Positions 23,001 to 32,016 of a DNA stretch of 64,000 nucleotides are shown in pieces. Position 1 is the first letter of the stretch, and the number at the start of each line of letters is the position of its first letter. The notes under the pieces are model-generated. The model saw only the letters and a program-made list of their open reading frames with translations, was not told the DNA's origin and did not search any database. The DNA comes from Siphonodentalium dalli (Eukaryota > Mollusca > Scaphopoda > Gadilida > Siphonodentaliidae). The translations under genes and the position numbers were made by a program. The DNA is taken from the NCBI GenBank assembly GCA_032622095.1, contig CP136068.1:189520613-189584612 (forward strand), given 5' to 3'.

Positions 23001-26000
23001 ATAATTCTGCAGATGCTAATAACGTTGCTCCCCGTAGGTAGCAATATCGTTGTTGTTGATATTTACGGCTTGCTGGCTATTTTCTTATTTAGCAAGTTTG
23101 AGCTCAATCGGTTCGAGTCTATAAAGGACACACTCATATATATGACACTTCCCGTGGGTAGCAAGTTTGAGCTCAATCGGCAATCCCTGGAATTTCCCGT
23201 AGATTGGCAGATTCCAGTAGCTTTATAACGGTATATCTGGGGAGAAATCTGATGCTATATTCGTGATTATCTGGGATGATTTCGGTATATAAGAATATAC
23301 TGTAAAAACAAAGCGCGCCATCCGTGCTCGCAGGGTTGGTCAGAAACAAATGTTTTTTAAATTTAATGTATGTTCCGTATATCTCTCTGAAGATGCAAAT
23401 AACTTTGAATGGCAAACAGACGCTCTTTATAGAGATGCGTCAAAAACAAACGCTCATTAAATAATCACTTGATTAACCCACGCCGTGCCTTTGCGGTGAT
23501 TTGAGATTGGAGAACGGGTGCTCTGAGCTTCTCTAAACCGCGACTACGGTCGTGTCGGTGGGATTTGACACTTACATAGGAAGTTTGAGCTCAATATGTA
23601 CACGCGTTTTGGATTCTATGAAGTACACACACACACACACATATATACGAAGTCTCAAAATATATAGTATAGATAGACTAGCAGGTTAGCCCGCCACTGG
23701 CGGCATTCGTCCCATGGCTTTGTTTCAGAAACATGACATTTTTGTAATTATTTTGTTTTTATTTATTTTTGTTTTTTATTTTTGAATATGAATTTAATGT
23801 TTTTTAAATTTAATATATTTTGTTTCTGAATTGTATTTTTATTGTTAATTTTTTTTAATTTTAAATTGTTTTAATTAAATTGTAAATTGTTTTAATATTT
23901 TTTTTTGTTTCTGGCGGAAAAATTTACCCGTAGAAATCCCCCCTTCCTAGGAACGACAGACACCGCATTCTTTGTTTCGTGAAATCTCTCTACGATAACA
24001 TTGCATTGAATTTAAAACAAACGCTTCCCGTCGGGAAATCTGTCTTCGGGTCGTTGTTGTTGGCATCACGGCTCCCCGAAAACTCTCACATTGCCGAAAA
24101 CGTGTATTTAGTAATATCGTTGTTGTTGATATTTACGGCTTGGGGGCTATTTTCTTATTTAGCAAGTTTGAGCTCAATCGGTTAGAGTCTATAAAGGACA
24201 CACTCATATATATGACACTTCCCGTAGGTAGCAAGTTTGAGCTCAATCGGCATTCCCTGGAATTTCCCGTAGATTGGCAGATTCCAGTAGCTTTATAACG
24301 GTATATCTGGGGAGAAATCTGATGCTATATTCGTGATTATCTGGGATGATTTCGGTATATACCGAAGGTATATACTGTAAAAACAAAGCGCGCCATCCGT
24401 GCTCGCAGGGAATAAATTTCGAGCGATAACGTTTGCGTTCCCGTATAACTCTGCACATGCGAATAACGTTGAATGGGAAACAGACGCTCTTTGAGATTGG
24501 AGAACGGGTGCTCTGAGCTTCTCTAAACCGCGACCACGGTCGTGTCGGTAGTATTTGACACTTACATAGGAAGTTTGAGCTCAATCTTTACACGCGTTTT
24601 GGATTCTATGAAGTACACACACACACACACATATACGAAGTCTCAAAATATATAGTATAGAAGACTAGCCGATGAGCTCGACGTTGTCCGGGCTATTCAA
24701 TAACCAAATTTCAAGTCGATAGCTCTACCCGTTTCCGAGATCTGGGCTGCGCATGCGCGAAGCTGGCGTCGCACGGGCTCGGCGACCCGATAAAATTCGT
24801 ATCCGGGGCAAGATACATTCAAATACCAAATTTCAAGTCGATAGCTCCACCCGTTTCCGAGATCTCGTCTGCGCATGCGCGAAGCTGTTGTCGCACGGGC
24901 TCGGCGATCCGATAAAATTCGTATCCGGGGCAAGATACATTCACATACCAAATTTCAAGTCGATAGCTCCACCCATTTCCGAGATCTCGTCTGCGCATGC
25001 GCGAAGCGGGGGCCGCACGGGCTCGCCAATACGACAACGTCCACCGCCTGGTCAAACTACACACACGTACCAAGTTTGGTCCCGATCGGTCGAGAATCGA
25101 AGATTTGTATAAATGACAAACATACAAACATACAAAAACAAACGCTCATTAAATAATCACTTGATTAACCCACGCCGTGCCTTTGCAGTGGGAGTGGATA
25201 GAGGGTGCTCAGAGCTTCTCCAAAACGCGACAACTACAGTGTTCGTGGGTTTTTACACTTACATACGAAATTTGAGCTCGATGGGTGCAGTCTTTTTCGA
25301 TTCTATAAAGTACACACACACACATATATATATATATATACGGAAGTCTCAAAATATATAGTATAGATAGACTAGCAGGTTAGCCCGCCACTGGCGGCAA
25401 TCGTCAGAAACATGACAATTTTAAATTTTTTAAATTAATTTAATTTTTTGTTTTTCAATGAGTTAATGATGAGCCCGACGTTGTCCGTCAGAAACATGAC
25501 AATTTTAATTTTTTTTAAATTAATTTAATTTTTTGTTTTTCAATGAGTTAATGATGAGCATGCGCGAAGCTGGCGTCGCACGGGCTCGGCGACCCGATAA
25601 AATTCGTATCCGGGGCAAGATACATTCACATACCAAATTTCAAGTCGATAGCTCCACCCGTTTCCGAGATCTGGTCTGCGCATGCGCGAAGCTGGCGTCG
25701 CACGGACTCGGCGACACGATAAAATTCGTATCCGGGGCAAGATACATTCACATACCAAATTTTAAGTCGATAGCTCCACCCGTTTCCGAGATCTCGTCTG
25801 CCGGGATTTATGAGAAGCATTATGCCTTCCACACTAATACCCCCCTAAGCCCTGACCCAAGTGTCATACATACTATAACAATGATGCTGAACACTTTGAG
25901 GCAATTATATTGCAGTAATGTTGTAAGAGTACTGTAAAACCACTCAAAATCCCGTATATCTCTCTGCAGATACTAATAACGTTGAATGGTAAACAAACGC

Positions 26001-29000
26001 TCTTTATAGCGATGCGTCAAAAACAAACGCTCATTAAATTATCATTTGATTAACCACCACAGTGCCGTTTTTTGTGACTGAGATTGGAGAACGGGTGCTC
26101 TGAGCTTCTCCAAAACGCGACCACGGCGGTGTCGGTGGGATTTTACACTTATATACGAAATTTGAGCTCAATCTGTTCACGCGTTTTCGATTCCATGAAG
26201 TACCGACATATATACACACACATATATATACGGAAGTCTCAAATTATATAGTAGATAGATTAGGTAGGAACACGCTCTTTCTCTTATAATGGTGTAGTGC
26301 GGATCGAGAAGCACTCCTACTGACAGGGAGAAGGGAGACCACTGCTCCTCCTTCCTTGGAGGGATGAGTGTTTTTCCCTCCCTGGAAGAAAATATACCTA
26401 CGTGTATTTACACACTATACAATAATTCCGATGGACGTGATTCGATCATCAGTATCTCCTTATTCATCGTATCATCATCAGCAGCAATGGCATCATCATC
26501 ATCGTTATCGCCGTTTCGTCATCTCCTTGGTCATCAGCATCGTTATCATCATCGTCGTCGTCACCATAATAATCGTCATCACCATCCCTGAGGTAGTCGT
26601 CATCGCCTTGATCATCAACATAACCATCATCATCTTATATATTGAGGAAAACTGATGCATTCTTCTATTCCAGGTCCGGGGATTATTGGATATCATTACG
26701 AGGCATCTGTCTCCGTCTGGTATAAGATAGTCGAGACCGGGAGGACTGTAGCTAACGCACTAGCTGATTGTCGTAACGATTACAATGGAGCTCATTTGTT
26801 AGTGATTAATTCTCAGGCTACAGCAAATTGGATCATGGGTATACTTGGAAGTAAGCACAATTATCACCAGCATGTATCTCCGTTGGGATGTCAACCTTGA
26901 AACAACCGAAAGTCCGAGATATTCCATTTGCACCCCATTGTGTTGGACTTTTTTCATACGGTACCATAACCTCTCCAATTGTTGAACATTTCCAACCGAA
27001 GATACATCCGCGAATACATACTTCCTGCAAAAGTTTAGAGACCAAGACTAAAGTTCACTGAACGTCAACATTTGTCGCGTTTAGCTAAATGAACAAGTTC
27101 ACTAAACGGTGTTAAATAACATGTTAAACACCAATATAAACAAGAACCTCGAAGGGTTCTTGTGTGAATTAAATTTCTTATACCATCCTTAATTTCCCAT
27201 GCAAGATAATAGTAGATAGTATTCCGATTTAGGTCACGTTAAAATAAATGAAAGATGTTCAAGTAACAATTCAAAAAGCAGGTTAAACAAGAAATTCAAT
27301 TAATTGAGGAAAACACCCACTGCACTGAGTGGTATTGATAAGCTAGTGGAGGGTCATCAGGAATGACAGTATAAATGTCAATTCAACTAAAGAATGAGTA
27401 TATTTAACCCAGAAGTATAGTATAATGATAGTAACATAGTATGAATGCGATACCATCCACAAAACAGTGTGATCTGAACGTTTGTTTATATAGAGCGCGT
27501 AAATCGTGAGGGATAAGCAATTTTACACCGTGGCAATTTTTTAAGAGAGTGATTCACGCTGATCCATTTAAACACCGAAATCTTGAGAGGCGAGGATTAG
27601 CAAATGATAAGAACCTTTATGTTGTAAACAATTTGGTGGCATATTTAACCAAAGTTCAGTTAGTGGGGTGTTTCCTCAGTGTTGAGTGTGTTGCTTATTG
27701 CATAGTATTTCCGTAATATTTGTTTACATAACACACAGTACTAGTACTAACATCACAGTAACATGACAATAACATGCAATTCATGCGATATTTATGATTG
27801 CAATAAGAACGGAATTTGTCTATAAATTAACAATATGTTTGTTTATGGCAGTTTTAACGGATGTGACTATTTGAACATCAATACCCAATACCAAAACTTA
27901 CTACAGGTGTCTATTGGCACCGCGGTGTATTTGCCGGGTCGGGTTTTGGCCCCGAGTGAATTAAAGTGTCATTGAAATAATCGGTTTTCCCAAATAAACA
28001 TCCATATATTCAAAATACATGTTTTGGAGCAGATTTAGGTAGACCATTTTGGACGCCATCATGGAATTAAATTTGTTTTTCTAATTTTCACTCATATTTA
28101 TTAGTTATGGGATGGAGTTATCATTAAACCTCACATCCTTATATTGGTTATGTAGATGGAGTTATCATTAAACCTCACATCAATGTGTTGGGGATTTTGG
28201 ACCTGGACTTGGGACCTTTGGTTTTGAACGCAGTTCACCTCACAAATGCGAGTACACCTAATACACAAATTTCTTATGTAACCGTGTTTTCACCAGAGTT
28301 TTTCTCGGAAAAGGTGAGTTTGAAGCCTGTTTACATTATGAAATGTTGTCAGTTTTGTATCGTCTGCAGCGGAACTCGGCATGTTGAAGCGAAAGTTACA
28401 AGGCATTGTATGATAGAACCGATATAAATTTGTAGAGCGATAACGACCAATGTTGACATATTATGCATCTCAACTCTACTGTTGCATCAAGGCTACTAGT
28501 ACTAGCATAAAATGGGTGGTGGGGGTCAGAATCTTAGTTATCTCTATATAGTGCCAGAATAGTCATTTATGGACTTATATTGTGGTACAATGCAAATTAG
28601 AATCAAATGATAAAAATACATGTATGTATGTAACACAACAATACCGATGAAAAGAAAGAAAAAATTGGGCGGGATTAGATGTTGGGTTGGTTATATGGAG
28701 AAAAAGGGGTTCATACCGTTGAACTGACATAAATAAGTAGAGCGATAGTTGCCATGTAATGCATCGCGATTGTACTGTAGCGGCAATGATATAAAATTAT
28801 CTCTATCTCTATAGATGGCACCATAATTATATAGAAAGGAATAGCAATTGATATACGTATACGGTATAGTAATAGCATAGACATACATGTAAGTATCATA
28901 TGATAAAAATATGTACGTAACGTGACTATACCGATGAAAAAAATTAATAAATTGGGCCGGGATTAGATGTTGGGTGGGTTATATGTGGATATGGGGTTCA

Positions 29001-32000
29001 TACCGATGAACCGATATAAATCAGTAGAGCAATAAAGACCAACGTTGACACAAAATTCAAAGCGACTCTACTGTTGTGGGAAAGCTATAAAATGGGGGGG
29101 GGGGGGGTGGGTGTCTGAAACTATCTCCATTTATATAGATGGTGCCATAATTTTCTAGTAGGTGTAAGAAATAGCAAATGATGTAAGTGTATAGTGATAT
29201 ACCATATGAATTAGTATCACATGATAACATATACACATAATGGCTAATGCGACTACACTGATGAAAATAACATTGGGGGGGGGGGGGTCAGGCTATATGG
29301 GAGAAATATGGGTTGATACCGATAGACTGGAATAAATTTGTCGAGTGATAATGACCAATGTTGACGTATAAAGTAACGCGACTATACTGTCGCACAATTT
29401 GCCAAAAAGGCGAGAGTTTAATAAATATTACGAGACATGCATGTCATGTGTCAAAAGTTACTCAAAACTGTACTATATCACGATTATACATGTTGTATTA
29501 GGCTATGGGGCAAAGGTGACCAACTAGAAGTCCCAAAAGCAAAAGATATCAGGTAGAACTGGTCAAATATGGGCCATGGTGGCCAATATCGAGCAGCTCA
29601 GAAAACACTCGCAGAGCCCTAAAATATTTAACATAGGATTTTCCATTAAAATCGATTTATGTCAATAAAACTCTTATTTTTCAAAATTTCGTATGCCTAT
29701 CTAGAATACTTACATAATCTTAATTTAACTAATTTTAACAATTAATAGTCTTTTAGACTTGAGAAATAAATTTTTATTAAACATCGATTTAAAAAAAAAG
29801 TTAGGTCTAACTAAACAATTGTTAATAAAACAACTAATATCCCATTTTTGAGGTTCGGACTTTTAATGCATGTGTAATATACTTCTCCGATATTAAAATA
29901 ACTGGATTGGGCATGAAATAAGTTTTCAGACTCGAGAAATAGATTTTTTTTAAACATGACAAAAACCGGAAAAAGAGACAAAAAAATTTACATAGGATTT
30001 CCCATTCAAATCGATTTATGTCGATAAAACTCTTATTTTTCAAAATTTTAAGCGTAGACTTCGTGTGTCAGCGTGTAATACTTATATTTTCTTAAAATGA
30101 TAGAGTCCAATACGTAAATATGTTTTAGATGGAAGAAATTGAATTTTTTCGATGAGTCGAGAATTCGGAGAATGGCTGACCTCGCTTGAACTCAGCGGCG
30201 GCGGGAATCGAGGATCGAAATTTCACTTCACTTCAACATCCGAGAAATCCTGCAAGTCGTCATAAAAGCTCGCATGTAAACACATCAATATATGCATACA
30301 TGCAACTAAGAATATTCAAATTTAAATCCAACCACAAAGTAAAATGCTTTCGAGCCGAATTGATCTTCAAGCCAGCCTGAGTCTGAGGCATGATTGTACG
30401 ATTTGATCTGGAAGAGGCGCATTGTTTACGATGACGTCATTTCGCGCGTGCGTTGCTCCCCAACTTAACCCTTTCCAGTTTCAACGGCATTTCAATTTGT
30501 TGAAATTGAAATTTCCCAAGTTTCAGCTCCACCTGAATCTAGTTACCCAATTGGCAGAAATACCTTAGCAGTACCTCTTAGTTTTATAAGTTAGAACTCT
30601 AATTTTATTGACGATATGAGATTAACATCATACTATGAAACTGTTTATGGCGGTGTTATCCAAGGGTGTGCTTTGATAATGATTATAATTTTATTTTACG
30701 ATCAAACGTCAGTGCAGCTCAGCAGAAACGCATATAGGCACAGTTCAGCAGAAACGCATGAGTCCTACGATTATAGCACACCCACTAGTGGGTGAAAAAC
30801 AACAGAAACACACAGCATGCAGTGCGTTACCGGTTAACGTGGGAATTCCCGTTCCAATATATCGGCGCGCAGTAGTCCTGAGCATAACAAAAAATTGCGG
30901 CTAATATCCCATGGTTCAATAAAGCATGTCGACAGGCCCGCCGAGATAACCGCAAAGCGATACGTGAATATACACACATATCCATGTAAGTAACGTGTAC
31001 GAAAATACACAAGTACCTTTCTAACCATATGGTGCGAGTACGAAAATACACAAGTCCCTTTCTAGTCATATTTTGCCTATGACAAGTCAAAACGCCTTCA
31101 CAGAATGCACCGATAGAGGGCGTAATAACACACGTATGCATATTGATTGGGTTGCGTTCCATGGAGTATGAATGCAGGTTTGTCTGACATAGTTTGGGTT
31201 ATGGATTGTAAATTAAACTCAAAATTCATTTCTCAAAATGGGTTATCGAAAGTTTCTTGTTACGTTTTATAACCTATGTGGCATAATGAGCGCTTATACA
31301 AATACTAATCGTTTTAGTTGAACATGTCTACTGATTTGGCTTGATTTCAGCTCGTCATGTGATATTCACGATCAGAAATCGGATATGTTTTCTGAATGAG
31401 ATGATGTCGTATGCTCTCTCGTTTATGTATATATATTCCGTGTGTCAGGGTGACGACCGTATGTCATGATTTGATTTACTTGACCTTGAACCGTTCTAGA
31501 GTTAGGTCAAGATGGACTATCCTCATATTTGTACGTATGTGGTGCACACAACCTGATCCTTATTAGTGTAGAAACCCAATCGTTTCTCATCCATGCACCA
31601 CATATGGTCAGCAACCCGCAGATGCGTTAATTTGACGAAATTGAGTTGGGGATGGAGAAAATGTCCCAGATAACAAACATTTATCAGAGTGTAGTACTCG
31701 TCGTGGTATTATGAATGGATCCCATTTTACTCCTTTGGAATAAAAATTCCAGTGCACTGTTTCGTTTTGACAAACAACATTCATTTATTTTACAGCGGGT
31801 GATTACTTGGTGGATGGAAGTGATAGTGTTCAAGAAAATGTGTTCGTACACCATGACGGCAGTAAAATGACATATCAAGGATGGGGCAAAACACAACCAA
31901 ACTCTGTTGATGGGAACCAGGACTGCCTCGCCATAAGCCGGTCATATGGTGGACTTAACGATTTCTGGTGCCACAAGCACACAGCGCCTTACATATGTCA

Positions 32001-32016
32001 GATTGATTTCAATTAA
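7982..32016 (+). CDS. EGF-repeat / C-type lectin domain gene (composite of exons, 5' part missing)
   Basis: Exons seen: EGF modules at 7982-8098, 8550-8666, (9259-9374 broken), 11619-11735, 12245-12361, 12882-12998, 13445-13561 and 14422-14538, then C-type lectin exons 26674-26850 and 31796-32016. All EGF exons are 117 bp with phase-1 borders at both ends. The last EGF exon joins the lectin exon in frame through a G|GT codon. Such symmetric phase-1 modules are typical of extracellular proteins. The expected product is a secreted or surface protein with Ca2+-binding-type EGF repeats and a C-terminal lectin domain, ending at the TAA at 32014. The signal peptide and any earlier domains must lie before 7982 or outside the window. 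The intron of 12.1 kb holds Helitron-like array B and that of 4.9 kb holds other repeats. The frameshifted exon must be skipped for the chain to stay open. I cannot name an orthologue. Confidence 0.8.
8550..8666 (+). CDS. EGF exon 2 (extra cysteine)
   Basis: Same 117-bp module. The acceptor is ATTTAAAAG rather than TTTAACAG, and the donor is GTAGGT. The conserved Phe before the fourth cysteine has become Cys ([11 protein letters not shown]), giving seven cysteines. An odd cysteine usually disturbs disulfide pairing, so this exon may be decaying or alternatively spliced, although its frame is open. Confidence 0.7.
9259..9374 (+). pseudogene. EGF exon 3, one-base deletion
   Basis: The borders are intact (TTTAACAG acceptor, GTAGGT donor) but the exon is 116 bp. 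Sister exons read GGGACCGGTTACACC where this one reads GGGACGGTTACACC, so one C is lost near 9341 and the last third is out of frame. The NGG motif is also NEG. Inclusion would break the reading frame of the gene. Confidence 0.85.
9635..10494. other. About 860-bp insertion in the EGF intron repeat
   Basis: The intron repeat is interrupted after GACTCGTAACCAT and resumes at about TATGTCAATATTAACACC. The inserted DNA has no recognised coding domain. It includes a GTTGTTGTT microsatellite (9990-10020), and AGTGGGTATGC / AGTGGGTGTGC direct words at 10323 and 10366. It may be a mobile element, but no convincing terminal repeats or target duplication are seen. Confidence 0.45.
10588..10614 (+). pseudogene. 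3' remnant of an EGF exon
   Basis: Only the last 27 bp of an EGF exon remain, fused upstream to intron sequence (AAGATGGCCCGTTACACTGG). The expected donor GTAGGT reads GCAGGT. It is therefore a deletion product of a duplicated unit. Confidence 0.8.
11619..11735 (+). CDS. EGF exon 4
   Basis: A 117-bp phase-1 exon between TTTAACAG and GTAGGT. The module begins [16 protein letters not shown] and contains [12 protein letters not shown], which fits both the Ca2+-binding EGF signature and the C-x-N-x4-F-x-C-x-C Asp/Asn hydroxylation motif. Six cysteines are intact. Confidence 0.88.
12245..12361 (+). CDS. EGF exon 5
   Basis: A 117-bp phase-1 exon, nearly identical to exon 4 but with [11 protein letters not shown] instead of [11 protein letters not shown]. 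Acceptor TTTAACAG, donor GTAGGT. Six cysteines and the Ca2+-binding start DINEC are intact. Confidence 0.88.
12882..12998 (+). CDS. EGF exon 6
   Basis: A 117-bp phase-1 exon almost identical to exon 5. The first codon gives Glu (EINEC) because the exon begins AG rather than AC. Donor GTAGGT. The high identity to exon 5 points to recent duplication or gene conversion. Confidence 0.87.
13445..13561 (+). CDS. EGF exon 7
   Basis: A 117-bp phase-1 exon after CACTTCAG, donor GTCTGT. It encodes [16 protein letters not shown] and [12 protein letters not shown], a full six-cysteine Ca2+-binding EGF module. It belongs to a second duplication family together with exon 8: both introns start GTCTGTATGAATACTTATT and share GACGTCCGAATAATTAACT. 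Confidence 0.88.
14422..14538 (+). CDS. EGF exon 8
   Basis: A 117-bp phase-1 exon after CATTTCAG, donor GTCTGT, 977 bp after exon 7. The module has [12 protein letters not shown] and GYNGTRC, so all six cysteines and the hydroxylation motif are present. The flanking blocks (ATCAGATGTGGTC upstream, GTCTGTATGAATACTTATT downstream) match those of exon 7. Confidence 0.88.
14840..15220. repeat. ATGATG-type microsatellite with a longer tandem
   Basis: GAT/ATG-rich sequence with a repeated block of about 60 bp (GGTGCTGCTGATGACGATGA at two places, near 14928 and 14982). It makes poly-Ile and poly-Asp frames on the two strands, which are artefacts. Confidence 0.85.
15309..16427 (-). pseudogene. Decayed unidentified minus-strand frame(s), possibly transposon-derived
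   Basis: Two open stretches, 15309-15557 and 16011-16427, have ordinary amino-acid composition on the minus strand but are separated by stops and a frame change. The second contains [10 protein letters not shown] and a [12 protein letters not shown] segment, which recalls the CDTPAR-type motif of some transposon-derived proteins. This is a weak visual resemblance only. No start, splice sites or complete domain could be defined. It may be random. Confidence 0.2.
16850..17200 (+). repeat. Tandem pair of the ACATAGGATTTCCCATT repeat
   Basis: Two copies about 174 bp apart, each starting TTTTAACATAGGATTTC and containing TTATGTCGATAAAACTCTTA and AATTATGTTTT. They lie inside the first unit of array B. 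Related copies occur at 29628-29700 and 29985-30160. Function and class are unknown. Confidence 0.75.
17722..19690 (+). repeat. Near-exact duplication, offset about 1189 bp, inside array B
   Basis: The block 17722-18505 (from GATCTGCCTTTCTGCATAAT to the CAAAATATATAG end) is repeated almost base for base at 18911-19680. Differences are few, such as GCCGTGCCG versus GCCGTGTCG and a changed CACA run. Neighbouring units are therefore recent copies of one another. Confidence 0.85.
20193..24181 (+). repeat. About 1.14-kb duplication crossing a unit junction in array B
   Basis: 20193-21329 matches 23042-24181 at an offset of about 2850 bp. The matched block includes the CTAG junction at 20828, which corresponds to 23678. 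Parts of two adjacent units were therefore copied together, in the same order. Confidence 0.8.
26260..26673. other. Intron end with TCATCA microsatellite
   Basis: No gene is seen. 26445-26640 is CAT/TCA-rich and makes His-rich frames that are microsatellite artefacts. The stretch ends in the acceptor TTCTATTCCAG of the first lectin exon. Confidence 0.7.
26674..26850 (+). CDS. C-type lectin domain, first exon
   Basis: The exon lies between the acceptor TTCTATTCCAG and the donor GTAAGC, entered and left in phase 1. It encodes the N-terminal half of a C-type lectin fold: a [13 protein letters not shown] strand (family pattern Y-K), then the first conserved cysteine in [15 protein letters not shown], the typical helix motif and L-L-V-I-N-S-Q-A. 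It continues directly into the second exon through a split Thr codon. No separate signal or membrane segment is present in it. Confidence 0.88.
26851..28406. other. Intron between lectin exons, 5' part
   Basis: AT-rich non-coding intron. A short hairpin (CAAGAACC/GGGTTCTTG) lies at 27149-27170, and a 28-bp direct repeat (GATGGAGTTATCATTAAACC...) at about 28112 and 28155. No exon with a plausible frame and splice sites was found. Confidence 0.6.
28407..29420 (+). repeat. Degenerate about 300-bp tandem repeat in the intron
   Basis: Four diverged copies carry the landmark ACCGATxxACxGATATAAAT...GAGCGATAA...GACCAA, near 28415, 28715, 29003 and 29318. Each is followed by a tract such as TCTCTATATAG and a G-run. 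Pure G-runs occur near 29095-29110 and 29275-29288. Confidence 0.75.
29628..30160 (+). repeat. Dispersed copies of the ACATAGGATTTCCCATT repeat
   Basis: Two copies, one partial at 29628-29700 and one longer at 29985-30160, match the tandem pair at 16850-17200. This shows a mobile or segmentally spread family. Confidence 0.7.
30161..31795. other. Intron between lectin exons, 3' part
   Basis: Non-coding. It contains a short duplication (ACGAAAATACACAAGT at about 30998 and 31042), an AGTGCAGCTCAGCAGAAACG-type repeat near 30710-30760, and a TGACGTCA palindrome at about 30433. It ends in the acceptor TTATTTTACAG before the last lectin exon. Confidence 0.6.
31796..32016 (+). CDS. C-type lectin domain, terminal exon
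   Basis: From the acceptor TTATTTTACAG to the TAA at 32014. It encodes the C-terminal half of the lectin fold: a [14 protein letters not shown] segment, the Ca2+ site loop QPNS, then NQDCLAI, LNDFWC and YICQID. These supply the other three conserved cysteines. In mannose-type lectins the loop is EPN and the later motif WND. Here they are QPN and LND, so the key Asn-Asp pair is kept but Glu and Trp are replaced. Ca2+-dependent sugar binding is possible but not assured. No transmembrane segment follows, so the protein would be secreted unless anchored elsewhere. Confidence 0.9.

Larger units (their letters stand above)
16427..26259 (-). mobile_element. Helitron-like element array B (ten units) in the 12-kb intron
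   Basis: Plus-strand CTAG starts are at 16427, 17474, 18510, 19701, 20828, 21523, 22347, 23678, 24665 and 25372. Nine begin CTAGCAGG; that at 24665 begins CTAGCCGATG as in array A. On the minus strand most units start TCTATCTATACTATATATTT and end in a stem (CCGCC/GGCGG, 3-nt loop) about 13 nt before CTAG. The outer borders are T after CTAG and A before TC, the Helitron A|T target. The TC is missing at the 17474, 18510 and 21523 junctions. Bodies include TTTGAGCTCAATCGG words, CACACA runs and, in five units, the same 122-bp modules as array A. No transposase is encoded. Confidence 0.78.

Noticed and set aside
26364-26655. His-rich frames upstream of the lectin exon
   Set aside because: Products of a CAT/TCA microsatellite. 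The real exon begins after the acceptor at 26673.
30186-31162. Short frames in the lectin intron
   Set aside because: No domain, no conserved borders, and some overlap local duplications.
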